Shown: positions 7,581-15,588, numbered from the stretch's first letter. The stretch is 33,673 bases of DNA from Rhizobium sp. CCGE 510 (GCF_000292525.1 NZ_AEYF01000041.1:1-33673), one strand, 5' to 3'. Translations and numbers: made by a program. Notes: generated by a model not told the origin, from the letters alone.

Positions 7581-7714
7581 CCTCATTCCTGTGCTCGTCA
7601 CAGGAATCCAGCCACAGCGCGTCGGCGCCGTGAACGACTGTCAACCGCCAAGTCCACCTTCCGCGCCCGAGGACTTGGGCGCACTGGATTCCTGTGACGA
7701 GCACAGGAATGAGG
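7581..7714. repeat. 134-bp palindromic element with perfect 31-bp inverted ends
   Basis: The segment 7581-7611 is the exact reverse complement of 7684-7714. Each arm is itself a hairpin, ATTCCTGTG-CTCGT-CACAGGAAT on the left and its complement on the right. The middle contains a nested pair, CCAAGTCC (7648-7655) and GGACTTGG (7671-7678). It occupies most of the 7562-7803 gap between SURF1 and ispH and carries no plausible gene. The structure suggests a non-autonomous or RNA-structured repeat; only one copy is in this window. Confidence 0.85.
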
Positions 7715-7803
7715 GAGAACTTGGCAACGTCCGGTTTCAACGGCGACGTCCCGCGAGGGGGCAATCGACCTCTAGCCCAATATAAGCGAGAATTGAAGCG
7801 ATA

Positions 7804-8559
7804 CTATTGCGCCGGCGCCTTGGCGGGTTTGCGGAACCAGGAGATACCCACCACGACGACCAGCACCGCGGCAAGCCCGTACCAGGTGAAGGCATATTGC
7901 AGGTGATCGTTCGGCAGATCCACCTGGGTGACGCCGCCGATCGGCAGACCGGCCGGATTGGGGGTGGAATCGGCATCGACGAAAAACGGAATGACGCGCG
8001 CCTTGTCCAGCCCGACGCTTTCGGCCATGACGTCGAGATCCTTCCAGTAGAAGATGTTCTTGGCGACGTCGTTATCCGGCACCACCCAGGAGGGTTTGCC
8101 GGGAAGTTTTTCGCGGGCGAGACCCGTGACGGTCTGTTGATCGGTCAGCTGGCCCTGCATGCGCATTTCCGGCTCCTTGTTCTCATAGGGAACGAAGCCG
8201 CGATTGACCAAAAGCGTGCGCCCGTCGGCAAGCTCCAGGGGCGTATAAACGTAGAAGCCGGTCTGGCCGCGCCAGGTGGCAAAGAAGTGCCGCTCCTTGT
8301 TGTTGATATAACGGCCGGTGGCGGTGACCCTGCGGTATTCGATGTCGCCGCCCGCTGCGGCGATCGCCTCGATATCGGCAAGCGGCACGGGGGCAGCCAG
8401 CTGGCGCGCGGCGATATCGGCAAGCAAGCCTTCCTTCCAGTGCAGGCGTTCCACCTGCCAGGTGCCCAGCGAAATCAGGATGGCAAGGGCGATCAGCACC
8501 AGGATGCCGGTGATGAGAGGCAGCCGGCGGCGCGGCACTACATGCTCTATTTCAGTCAC
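7804..8559 (-). CDS. SURF1 family cytochrome oxidase assembly protein
   Basis: The 251-residue inner-membrane protein has the SURF1 plan: a helix near residues 15-36, a large periplasmic domain and a second helix near 222-242. Family motifs are GTWQVERLHWKE, LLVNRGFVP and NDHLQYAFTWYGLA. SURF1 helps insert heme a into subunit I of the oxidase encoded upstream. The start is a GTG at 8559, eight bases inside the end of the DUF983 gene, with GAAGGA upstream, so translation is coupled. Its distance from the ctaE end reflects the intervening phosphotransferase-like gene. Confidence 0.94.
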   Translation of the reverse strand: MTEIEHVVPRRRLPLITGILVLIALAILISLGTWQVERLHWKEGLLADIAARQLAAPVPLADIEAIAAAGGDIEYRRVTATGRYINNKERHFFATWRGQTGFYVYTPLELADGRTLLVNRGFVPYENKEPEMRMQGQLTDQQTVTGLAREKLPGKPSWVVPDNDVAKNIFYWKDLDVMAESVGLDKARVIPFFVDADSTPNPAGLPIGGVTQVDLPNDHLQYAFTWYGLAAVLVVVVGISWFRKPAKAPAQ

Positions 8560-8932
8560 TCAGGCGTCCTTCGCGGGCATTATGACGGTATTGCATGGCA
8601 ATCAGGATGCCCTTGAACCAGCGCAGCGTCAGCAGCGACAGGACGATCGCCAGCGGGCCGAAAAGCAGGATGTGCACCCAGATCGGCGGCCCATAATTCA
8701 CCTGCAGCCACAGCACCATGCCGATGACGATGAAGCCGACGATGAGGATGACGAAGACGGCCGGGCCGTCGCCGGAATCGGCGAAGGAATAATCGAGGCC
8801 GCAAGAAGCGCAGCGTGGCTTGAGCCCGAGCAGACCATCGAACAGCTTGCCCTGGCCACAGCGCGGGCAGCAGCCCTTGATACCTGTCTTGACCGGGTCG
8901 ACGGGGGGAAAATGGGCGCTATCTTCGCTCAT
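8552..8932 (-). CDS. DUF983 membrane protein with zinc ribbon
   Basis: The 126-residue protein has two CxxC pairs (CCPRCGQGKLF and CASCGLDY) that look like a zinc ribbon, followed by two hydrophobic helices (about residues 58-80 and 87-107). DUF983 proteins are regularly encoded with aa3 oxidase genes in alphaproteobacteria, but their biochemical role is unknown to me. I chose the ATG at 8932 because AAGGA lies about six bases upstream; an earlier in-frame start at 9034 would add 34 unlike residues. It overlaps SURF1 by eight bases. Confidence 0.9.
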   Translation of the reverse strand: MSEDSAHFPPVDPVKTGIKGCCPRCGQGKLFDGLLGLKPRCASCGLDYSFADSGDGPAVFVILIVGFIVIGMVLWLQVNYGPPIWVHILLFGPLAIVLSLLTLRWFKGILIAMQYRHNAREGRLSD

Positions 8933-9051
8933 GCCATTCCTTCTCGGCAGTCGATGCTGCCTTAACTCTCCCATAAAGTATTCGCATCCCGAATGGAAAT
9001 GCCTGCGCGGTTTCGTCTCAGTGATTCGCGCCAAACAGAAGAAGAAAACGG

Positions 9052-9693
9052 ATGACGAGCGATAACCATGCTGGACAGATCATTATCCTGAACGGCGCGC
9101 CCAGAAGTGGGAAATCCAGCATTGCGCGCGCAATCCAGGAGGAATTCGAGGGGCCGTGGATAAACTTCGGCGTCGACGCCTACAATGCCATGACACCGAA
9201 GCGGTACCGACCCGGGATCGGACTCAGGCCCGGCGGCGAGCGGCCGGAGCTGGAGGAACTTGTGCCGTTCCTCTATGCGGCCCTTTATGAATCGATCGCC
9301 ATCCACGCCGGATTGGGGCTGAATGTGGTTGCCGATCTCGGCCATCATGACAGCTATTCGCAACCGCTCGGCATTCTAGGCGACAGCGCCAGGCGCCTGG
9401 AGGGCTTTTCTATCCTGTTCGTCGGGGTGCGCTGTCCGATCGGGACGATCATGTACCGGCGGGAATTCAAACAGGAAGGCCGCGAGACACTGTACCTCCG
9501 CGCCACGCAGGACGTGCCGGTCCCCGAACCGGTGCAACGCTGGCAGGACGAAGTGCATCGGCCCGGCATCTATGACATGGAGGTCGATACGTCAGTGCTC
9601 ACCGCGCTCGAATGCGCCGAGGCGATCCGCCTGCGGCTTGACCTGGGCATTCCCGAGCCTTCGGCCTTCGAGCGGATTGCTGGCGGGCGTTGA
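9052..9693 (+). CDS. Chloramphenicol phosphotransferase-like P-loop kinase
   Basis: The 213-residue protein starts with a Walker A motif, NGAPRSGKSS (residues about 14-23), followed by the pattern WINFGVDAYNAMTP and a later DLGHHD segment. These features fit the CPT-like family, named after the enzyme that phosphorylates chloramphenicol in its producer. Most members are uncharacterised small-molecule kinases, so resistance should not be assumed. The ribosome site is weak (GAAGAAG). The gene is oriented against both neighbours and sits between DUF983-SURF1 and ctaE, which are usually adjacent in rhizobia, with repeat copy C directly after its stop codon; it therefore looks like a later insertion. 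Confidence 0.8.
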   Translation: MTSDNHAGQIIILNGAPRSGKSSIARAIQEEFEGPWINFGVDAYNAMTPKRYRPGIGLRPGGERPELEELVPFLYAALYESIAIHAGLGLNVVADLGHHDSYSQPLGILGDSARRLEGFSILFVGVRCPIGTIMYRREFKQEGRETLYLRATQDVPVPEPVQRWQDEVHRPGIYDMEVDTSVLTALECAEAIRLRLDLGIPEPSAFERIAGGR

Positions 9694-9698
9694 GACCT

Positions 9699-9839
9699 GC
9701 CCCTCATCCGGCTGCCGCCACCTTCTCCCCGCTTGCGGGGCGAAGGGGATATGCCGCGACCTCTCCGTCCCTCGCCAACGTCTCGCAAGGCACGTCCCCT
9801 CTCCCCGTTTTTTACGGGGAGAGGGTTAGGGTGAGGGGC
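9699..9839 (+). repeat. Fold-back intergenic repeat, copy C (about 141 bp)
   Basis: It begins GCCCCTCATCCGG six bases after the preceding stop codon and ends GTGAGGGGC. The first hairpin core is CCCCGC-TT-GCGGGG and the second is the 12-bp stem with a five-T loop, identical to copies A and B. It lies in a convergent gap, followed 46 bases later by the ctaE terminator. Confidence 0.9.
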
Positions 9840-9884
9840 AGCTTTCTGCGCAAAACGGACAAACCAAGAAGACGTCAGCCATAC

Positions 9885-9911
9885 AAAAAAGGCGGGCACC
9901 AGGCCCGCCTT
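9885..9911 (-). terminator. Intrinsic terminator of the cytochrome oxidase operon
   Basis: On the minus strand GGCGGGC-CTGGT-GCCCGCC is followed by six T. It begins about 20 bases after the ctaE stop codon. On the plus strand the same hairpin is followed by only two T, so it acts mainly on the oxidase operon. Confidence 0.92.
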
Positions 9912-9931
9912 CTATTCGAATTTCGCTGCAA

Positions 9932-10810
9932 TCAGCCGGCTGCGACAGGGGCGCCCCAGCCGCCCCAGACGTAAATGCAGAAGAACAGGAACAGCCAGAC
10001 GACGTCGACAAAGTGCCAGTACCAGGCGGCCGCTTCGAAGCCGAAATGTTGTTTCGGGGTGAAGTCGCCGCGCAGCGCCCGGATCAGGCAGACGGCCAGG
10101 AAGATGGTGCCGACCAGCACGTGGAAACCGTGGAAACCGGTTGCCATGAAGAAGGTCGCGCCGTAAATCGAATTCTTGAAGGCGAAGGGCGCGTGGGCAT
10201 ATTCGTAGGCCTGCACGCAGGAGAACAGCACGCCGAGCACCACGGTCAGCGTCAGGCCCTGGATCAGGCCCTTGCGGTCGTTGTGCAGCAGCGCATGGTG
10301 CGCCCAGGTCACCGTCGTGCCGGAGAGCAGCAGGATGACGGTGTTATAGATCGGCAGGTGCCAGGGATCGAGGACCTCGATGCCCTTCGGCGGCCAGGTG
10401 CCGCCGGTGTAGAGCAGACGCGCGGCCTGGATCGCCTCGTTCGGATAGAGGCTGGCGTCGAAATAGGCCCAGAACCAGGCGACGAAGAACATCACTTCCG
10501 AAGCGATGAACATGATCATGCCGTAGCGCAGGTGCAGCGATACGACACGGGTGTGGGCGCCCTCATGGGCTTCCTTCACCGTATCGGCCCACCAGCCGTA
10601 CATGACGTAAAGAACCAGCGCGAGGCCGATGTAGAACAGCCAGGGATTGGCGAGTTCGGCGCCGGCGACCTTGAACGAGCCGCCGTTCAGGTAGCGCATG
10701 TAGCAGATGCCGCCGATCGCCATGATGAAGGCGCCGAGCGAGGCGAGAATCGGCCACGGGCTCGGATCGATGATGTGATAGTCGTGATTCTTCTGATGAG
10801 CATCGGCCAT
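9932..10810 (-). CDS. ctaE: Cytochrome c oxidase subunit III
   Basis: The 292-residue membrane protein has seven predicted helices and the conserved blocks PSPWPILASLGAF, EVMFFVAWFWAYFDASL and FHGFHVLVGTIFL. Subunit III stabilises the aa3-type oxidase and the proton-uptake path without holding redox metals. The last helix ends FFCIYVWGGWGAPVAAG. It is the last gene of the operon, 61 bases after ctaG, and is followed by a strong terminator. Confidence 0.97.
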   Translation of the reverse strand: MADAHQKNHDYHIIDPSPWPILASLGAFIMAIGGICYMRYLNGGSFKVAGAELANPWLFYIGLALVLYVMYGWWADTVKEAHEGAHTRVVSLHLRYGMIMFIASEVMFFVAWFWAYFDASLYPNEAIQAARLLYTGGTWPPKGIEVLDPWHLPIYNTVILLLSGTTVTWAHHALLHNDRKGLIQGLTLTVVLGVLFSCVQAYEYAHAPFAFKNSIYGATFFMATGFHGFHVLVGTIFLAVCLIRALRGDFTPKQHFGFEAAAWYWHFVDVVWLFLFFCIYVWGGWGAPVAAG

Positions 10811-10871
10811 GTCGCTATCCCCGGATGTCTTCCTTCACTCGGCCTCCGGCATAACCGGAAACGAGCCTTGA

Positions 10872-11480
10872 TCAAAGTTTCTTTTCACTCTTTTCCGCTC
10901 TACCCTCATTCGAAGCCAGCGGCTTCGGACCCTCTTTCGGATAGAACGTATATGACAGCGTGATCGTATGGATGTTCTTCGATTCCACGGCCTTGACGAT
11001 CTCCGGATCGATGTAGAACACCACTGGCATGTCGAGCTTCTCGCCCGGCTTCAGGTCGGTTTCGGTAAAGCAGAAACATTGCACCTTGTTGAAATAGACG
11101 CCCGCCTCGCCCGGCGTGACGTTGAAAACCGCCTGGCCGCGCTGCGTCTCGTTCGAGCGGTTCTCGGCGGTGAAATTGACCTGTATGGTCTCGCCGATCT
11201 TTGGATTGACCTCACGCTCGACCGGCTTGAAGTCCCATTGCAGACCGGGCGCGACATTAGCGTCGAAGGTGACGCGCATCGTGCGGTCGAGCACGACGCT
11301 CGACACCTGGTCGACGCGCTGGGTCGTGCCGTTATAGCCGGTGACCTGGCAGAAGATCCGGTAGAGCGGCACGGCGGCGTAGCTCATCGCGCCCATGCCG
11401 AAAACGAAGCTCAGGCACATCATCACCACGGCGCCGTTGTTGCGGCCCGGCTTTTTCGGTGCGGCGGCGTTGTCGGTCAT
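10872..11480 (-). CDS. ctaG: Cytochrome c oxidase assembly protein CtaG/Cox11 (copper chaperone)
   Basis: CtaG delivers copper to the CuB site of subunit I. The 202-residue protein has one N-terminal helix (about residues 18-38, VVMMCLSFVFGMGAMSYAAV) and a periplasmic immunoglobulin-like domain. The copper site is QCFCFTE, the CFCF motif of Cox11. I chose the ATG at 11480, where MTDNAAAPKK begins; it overlaps the preceding small gene by four bases (ATGA). The longer reading frame upstream overlaps that gene and does not look conserved. Confidence 0.95.
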   Translation of the reverse strand: MTDNAAAPKKPGRNNGAVVMMCLSFVFGMGAMSYAAVPLYRIFCQVTGYNGTTQRVDQVSSVVLDRTMRVTFDANVAPGLQWDFKPVEREVNPKIGETIQVNFTAENRSNETQRGQAVFNVTPGEAGVYFNKVQCFCFTETDLKPGEKLDMPVVFYIDPEIVKAVESKNIHTITLSYTFYPKEGPKPLASNEGRAEKSEKKL

Positions 11481-11617
11481 CCCGCCATTCCCCCGCCGAT
11501 CTTCACGATGGTGATCGCGTAGAAGAGAATGACGAGGCCGGCAAGCACCAGGCCGAGGGCGATGTTGCGGTTGCGGCGCGACTTGCGCTGCGCTTCCGTG
11601 AGCTTGACCAATTCCAT
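11477..11617 (-). CDS. Small CoxF-like single-helix protein in the oxidase operon
   Basis: This 46-residue ORF begins MELVKLTEAQRKSRRNRN and then has one hydrophobic helix (about residues 19-40, ALGLVLAGLVILFYAITIVK). A short basic, single-helix protein at this exact place, between ctaB and ctaG, is common in rhizobial oxidase operons and is often called CoxF. Its start shares one base with the ctaB stop (TGATG) and its stop overlaps the ctaG start (ATGA), strong evidence that it is translated. A role in oxidase assembly is inferred from position only. Confidence 0.85.
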   Translation of the reverse strand: MELVKLTEAQRKSRRNRNIALGLVLAGLVILFYAITIVKIGGGMAG

Positions 11618-12567
11618 CAGAACCAACCTCCCGCATGCGAAACCAGCACCGACGCCAGCCGGTCGATCATCAAGGCGGAGAACACAGCGAAAAGATAAAA
11701 GATCGAGAAGCCGAAGAGCTTCTTCGCCGGGATCATCTTCAGGTCGCCGTCGGGCATGCGCCAGACGGCGATGGAACAGTAGATGAAGATGGCGCCGAGG
11801 CCGGCGGCCACCAAGCCATAACCGAGGCTGGCGAAACCGAGGACGGACGGCAATACCGCGCAGACCGCGGTCAGCACCGCATAGGCGACGATCTGATGCT
11901 TGGTCACCCGCTCGCCGGCGACGTTCGGCAGCATCGGCACACCGACGGCCTCGTAATCGCGCATCTTGAACAGCGCCAGCGCCCAGAAATGCGCCGGCGT
12001 CCACAGGAAGATGATCAGGAAGAGAACGGTGCTTTCGATGGTCACACTGTTGGTCACGCAGGCCCAGCCGATCATCGGCGGAAAGGCGCCGGCAGCACCG
12101 CCGATGACGATGTTCTGCGGCGTCGAGCGCTTCAGCCACATGGTGTAGACGACGGCGTAGAAGAAGATGGTGAAGGCAAGGATGCCGGCCGAGAGCCAGT
12201 TGACGGCAAGGCCGAGGATGACGACCGAGAAGCCCGACAGCACCAGGCCGAAGGCCAGAGCCTCGGACGGCGCGATGCGGCCGGCCGGGATCGGACGATT
12301 GGCCGTGCGGCTCATGATGGCGTCGATATCGGCGTCATACCACATGTTGAGCGCGCCGGAGGCGCCGGCGCCGACGGCGATACAGAGAATGGCGATCAGG
12401 CCGAGGACGGGATGGATGTGGCCCGGCGCCAGCACCAGGCCGGCAAAGGCAGTGAAGACCACGAGCGACATCACCCGCGGCTTCAGCAATTCGAAATAAT
12501 CGCGCGCACTCGCTTCCGACAATTCGCCGTCCTTTGCAAGCGTCCCGTGATTGTCGATAACCGTCAT
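11617..12567 (-). CDS. ctaB: Protoheme IX farnesyltransferase (heme O synthase)
   Basis: CtaB converts heme B to heme O by adding a farnesyl group, the first step towards heme A for this oxidase. The 316-residue UbiA-family membrane protein has the diphosphate-binding motif NMWYDADIDAIMSRTANRP and the second conserved loop MRDYEAVGVPMLPNVAGE. About eight helices are visible. It lies 66 bases downstream of ctaD, across a region that can form two competing hairpins. Its stop codon overlaps the next start by one base. Confidence 0.97.
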   Translation of the reverse strand: MTVIDNHGTLAKDGELSEASARDYFELLKPRVMSLVVFTAFAGLVLAPGHIHPVLGLIAILCIAVGAGASGALNMWYDADIDAIMSRTANRPIPAGRIAPSEALAFGLVLSGFSVVILGLAVNWLSAGILAFTIFFYAVVYTMWLKRSTPQNIVIGGAAGAFPPMIGWACVTNSVTIESTVLFLIIFLWTPAHFWALALFKMRDYEAVGVPMLPNVAGERVTKHQIVAYAVLTAVCAVLPSVLGFASLGYGLVAAGLGAIFIYCSIAVWRMPDGDLKMIPAKKLFGFSIFYLFAVFSALMIDRLASVLVSHAGGWF

Positions 12568-12573
12568 TATTCC

Positions 12574-12621
12574 GTCCTGAATATCCGAATATCAGGACGC
12601 CGTATCGAATGCGGCGTCCTG
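12574..12621 (-). promoter_or_regulatory. Overlapping hairpins in the ctaD-ctaB intercistronic region
   Basis: CGGCGTCCTG (12612-12621) can pair with CAGGACGCCG (12593-12602), a perfect 10-bp stem. The segment TCAGGAC (12592-12598) can instead pair with GTCCTGA (12574-12580). The two stems share 12593-12598 and so exclude each other. In the leftward transcript the 10-bp stem forms first, 12 bases after the ctaD stop. It may stabilise the ctaD message or lower ctaB output; there is no T tract, so simple termination is less likely. Confidence 0.6.
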
Positions 12622-12633
12622 ACACCCGCGCAA

Positions 12634-14346
12634 TTACTTAATGCGCGGAAGCTGTTCCCACTGGTGATAGGGCGGCGGCGAAGGCAGCTGCCATTCGAGC
12701 GTCGTCGCACCCTCACCCCACGGATTGTCGCCGGCGACGCGCTTCTTGGCGAAGGCTTCGAAGACGCCGAAGAGGAAGATCAGCACACCGAAGGCCGAGA
12801 TGTAAGAGCCGATGGAGGAAACATAGTTCCAGCCGGCAAAGGCATCCGGATAGTCGATGTAGCGGCGTGGCATGCCGGCGAGGCCGAGGAAATGCTGCGG
12901 GAAGAACACCAGGTTGACGCCGATGAACATGACCCAGAAATGCAGCTTGCCGACAAACTCGTTGTACATGTAACCGGTCATCTTCGGGAACCAGTAGTAC
13001 CAGCCGGCGAAGATCGCGAAGACGGCGCCGAGCGACAGAACGTAGTGGAAGTGGGCCACGACGTAATAGGTGTCATGCAGCGAGCGGTCGAGACCGGCAT
13101 TGGCGAGCTGGACGCCGGTGACGCCGCCGACCGTGAACAGGAAGATGAAGCCGATCGCCCAGAGCATCGGCGTGCGGAACGAGATCGAGCCGCCCCACAT
13201 CGTCGCGATCCAGGAGAAGATCTTCACACCCGTCGGAACGGCGATGACCATCGTCGCGAAGACGAAGTAGCGCTGCGCATCGAGCGACAGGCCGACCGTA
13301 TACATGTGGTGAGCCCAGACGACGAAGCCGACGGCGCCGATCGCGACCATGGCGTAGGCCATGCCGAGATAACCGAAGATCGGCTTCTTCGAGAAGGTCG
13401 AGATGATGTGGCTGACCATGCCGAAGCCCGGCAGGATGAGGATGTAGACCTCGGGGTGACCGAAGAACCAGAACAGGTGCTGGTAAAGGATCGGGTCGCC
13501 GCCGCCTTCCGGAGAGAAGAAGGAGGTGCCGAAGTTACGGTCGGTGAGCAGCATGGTGATGCCGCCTGCCAGAACCGGCAGCGACAGCAGCAGCAGGAAG
13601 GCGGTGATCAGCACCGACCAGGCAAACAGCGGCATCTTGTGCAGCGTCATGCCGGGTGCGCGCATGTTGAGGATCGTGGTGATGAAGTTGATCGCACCGA
13701 GGATCGACGAGGCACCGGCAATGTGGAGCGCGAAGATCGCAAGGTCGACAGCCGGACCGGGTGTGCCGGTGGTCGCCAGCGGCGGATACATCGTCCAGCC
13801 GCCGCCCGTGCCGTAGGCGCCTGCCGGGCCTTCGACGAACATCGACAGCAACAGCAGCGCGAAGGCCGGCACGATCAGCCAGAAGGAGATGTTGTTCAGG
13901 CGCGGGAAGGCCATGTCGGGGGCGCCGATCATGATCGGCACCATCCAGTTGGCAAAACCACCGATCATCGCCGGCATGACCATGAAGAAGATCATGATCA
14001 GCGCATGCGCCGTGGTGAACATGTTGAACATCTGCTTGGCGCCGTCGATCGCGGCATCGCCCTCATAGCCATAGACCATCGAGGCCAGGCCGTGGAAGAT
14101 CTGAATGCCAGGCTCCTGCAGCTCCATGCGCATGGCAACCGACAGCGCGCCGCCGATGATGCCGGCGATGATCGCGAAGATCAGGTAGAGCGTGCCGATG
14201 TCCTTGTGGTTGGTCGAGAACAGCCAGCGATTGGCAAAGCTCGGCTTGTGCGAGTGATCGTGATCGCCATGCGAGTGATCATCATGCGCATGGTCGTGAT
14301 GGGCGTGATCGTGAGAATGATCGTCGTGAGCGGAAGGTCCAGCCAT
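12634..14346 (-). CDS. ctaD: Cytochrome c oxidase subunit I (aa3 type)
   Basis: The 570-residue catalytic subunit holds heme a, heme a3 and CuB and pumps protons. Heme and copper ligand motifs are visible: TTAHALIMIFF (heme a), FGHPEVYILILPGFG (CuB histidine and cross-linked tyrosine), WAHHMYT (CuB) and VAHFHYVLSLGA (hemes a3 and a). I chose the ATG at 14346, preceded by AAGGGGAT. The N terminus is unusual: residues 7-33 contain 13 histidines with Asp and Ser between them, before the usual SFANRWLFSTNHKDIG. The first gene of the operon, ctaC, ends 16 bases upstream. Confidence 0.97.
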   Translation of the reverse strand: MAGPSAHDDHSHDHAHHDHAHDDHSHGDHDHSHKPSFANRWLFSTNHKDIGTLYLIFAIIAGIIGGALSVAMRMELQEPGIQIFHGLASMVYGYEGDAAIDGAKQMFNMFTTAHALIMIFFMVMPAMIGGFANWMVPIMIGAPDMAFPRLNNISFWLIVPAFALLLLSMFVEGPAGAYGTGGGWTMYPPLATTGTPGPAVDLAIFALHIAGASSILGAINFITTILNMRAPGMTLHKMPLFAWSVLITAFLLLLSLPVLAGGITMLLTDRNFGTSFFSPEGGGDPILYQHLFWFFGHPEVYILILPGFGMVSHIISTFSKKPIFGYLGMAYAMVAIGAVGFVVWAHHMYTVGLSLDAQRYFVFATMVIAVPTGVKIFSWIATMWGGSISFRTPMLWAIGFIFLFTVGGVTGVQLANAGLDRSLHDTYYVVAHFHYVLSLGAVFAIFAGWYYWFPKMTGYMYNEFVGKLHFWVMFIGVNLVFFPQHFLGLAGMPRRYIDYPDAFAGWNYVSSIGSYISAFGVLIFLFGVFEAFAKKRVAGDNPWGEGATTLEWQLPSPPPYHQWEQLPRIK

Positions 14347-14362
14347 TGTCCCGATCCCCTTA

Positions 14363-15250
14363 TTACTGTGCTTCGGCGACGTCGAGGGTCTTTGCGGGAC
14401 CATCGGTTGCGGCCATGAGTGTCTTGTAGGCGCCGGGCAGGTCGCTGGCGGCTGCGGTTAGCCACTGCTTATACTTGTCCTCGGAGACGACGCGGATGGC
14501 GATCGGCATGAACGCATGGTCCTTGCCGCAGAGCTCGGAACACTGGCCATAGAACAGGCCTTCGCGCTCGGCCTTGAACCAGGTCTCGTTCAGACGACCC
14601 GGCACGGCATCGATCTTGACGCCGAAGGACGGCATGGCGAAAGCGTGAATGACGTCGGTCGGTGCGGAGGTCACGAGAACGCGGACCGTCTTGTTGACCG
14701 GTAGGACCAGTTCGTTGTCGACGGCGAGAAGTCTGGGATAAACCGACTTGTCTTCCTTGCCGGCGGCAGCGCGGTCCTGATCCTTCAGGAGGTAGCTGTC
14801 GAAAGCGAGCGGGCTGTCGCCCGAACCTTCATATTCATAATTCCACTGCCACTGGGTGGCGGTCGCCTTGATCGTCACGTCGGGGTTTTCAGGCAGCGTC
14901 AGCTGCGCCGTCAGCAGGTTGAACGAGGGAATGGCGAGAAGAAGCAGCACCAGGACCGGCCCCACGGTCCAGGCAATCTCGATCAGCGTGTTGTGGCTCG
15001 TCCTCGAGGGAACCGGGTTCGCGCTGGCGCGGAACTTGAAGCAGACGACGATGAGCAGGGCCAGAACGAAGAGCGTGATCGGAACGATAAACCACAGGGT
15101 ATATTGTTCGAACCAGTGGATTTCCCGCATGATCGGCGTTGCCGCCGGCTGCAGCGTCGCCTGCCACGGCATTGGCTGGTCGGCATATGTGCCGGAAGCA
15201 AAAAGCAGACAGACCAGCGCGGTCAGAGCTGCATAAGCCTTCTTCATCAC
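14363..15250 (-). CDS. ctaC: Cytochrome c oxidase subunit II
   Basis: Subunit II takes electrons from cytochrome c through its binuclear CuA centre. The 295-residue protein has a signal peptide (about residues 1-23), two helices (about 51-73 and 92-112) and a periplasmic cupredoxin domain. CuA ligands are H202, C237, E239, C241, H245 and M248, and QWQWNYEYEG is the conserved aromatic patch. There is no fused cytochrome c domain. The start is either GTG 15250 or the next codon, ATG 15247; GGGAG lies eight bases before the GTG. It heads the leftward operon, and the promoter should lie in 15251-15588. Confidence 0.96.
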   Translation of the reverse strand: MMKKAYAALTALVCLLFASGTYADQPMPWQATLQPAATPIMREIHWFEQYTLWFIVPITLFVLALLIVVCFKFRASANPVPSRTSHNTLIEIAWTVGPVLVLLLLAIPSFNLLTAQLTLPENPDVTIKATATQWQWNYEYEGSGDSPLAFDSYLLKDQDRAAAGKEDKSVYPRLLAVDNELVLPVNKTVRVLVTSAPTDVIHAFAMPSFGVKIDAVPGRLNETWFKAEREGLFYGQCSELCGKDHAFMPIAIRVVSEDKYKQWLTAAASDLPGAYKTLMAATDGPAKTLDVAEAQ

Positions 15251-15588
15251 CTTATTATCTCCCTCGAGCGCTCGACCTGCAAAATAGAACGCAGAATCCT
15301 TGCCATCTTCAGCGCTTCAAACCACAGTTTGGCATTTGCCGCAACAGGTCAGAGCAATTGTCTATGCGGCATTTTTGCTGAAAGCATAGGCAGGCCAGAA
15401 CGGCAAAACATCCCAAGTTTTTCATCAGCATATGAAAAATCGGCTTTCCGGCCAACCCGCGCGCCACACATTATTTCCGAAAGGTCCAATTTCCGCCGCA
15501 GTCCCCCGGTTTTCACGGGGTGGGGCTTTTCATTTTTGGTGGGCAGCTTCAACAATAGCCGCAAATGATTCGATATCCAGAGGTTTCC
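15251..15588. promoter_or_regulatory. Divergent control region between ctaC and ialB
   Basis: This 338-bp gap must carry the promoters for the oxidase operon (-) and for ialB (+). I see no gene in it. Visible structure: an 8-bp inverted repeat TTTTTCAT (15418-15425) / ATGAAAAA (15432-15439) with a six-base spacer, near the middle; a weak stem CCCCG/CGGGG at 15504-15520 ahead of T-rich DNA; and AGAGCAATTG at 15351-15360, which matches the end of the palindromic element found at 25086-25131. No -35/-10 pair is convincing by eye. Confidence 0.5.

Noticed and set aside
9052..9693. A chloramphenicol resistance gene
   Set aside because: The family is named after such an enzyme, but most members have other or unknown substrates and nothing here indicates resistance.
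10867..10880. TTGATCAA near the ctaG stop as an FNR/FixK site
   Set aside because: The half-sites lack the required spacing (TTGAT-N4-ATCAA) and the position is at the 3' end of a gene.
11635..14418. A 927-codon open frame on the plus strand across the oxidase genes
   Set aside because: It is the antisense of ctaD and ctaB, rich in Asp, Glu, Arg and His as expected for the complement of high-GC membrane-protein genes, with no recognisable domain.
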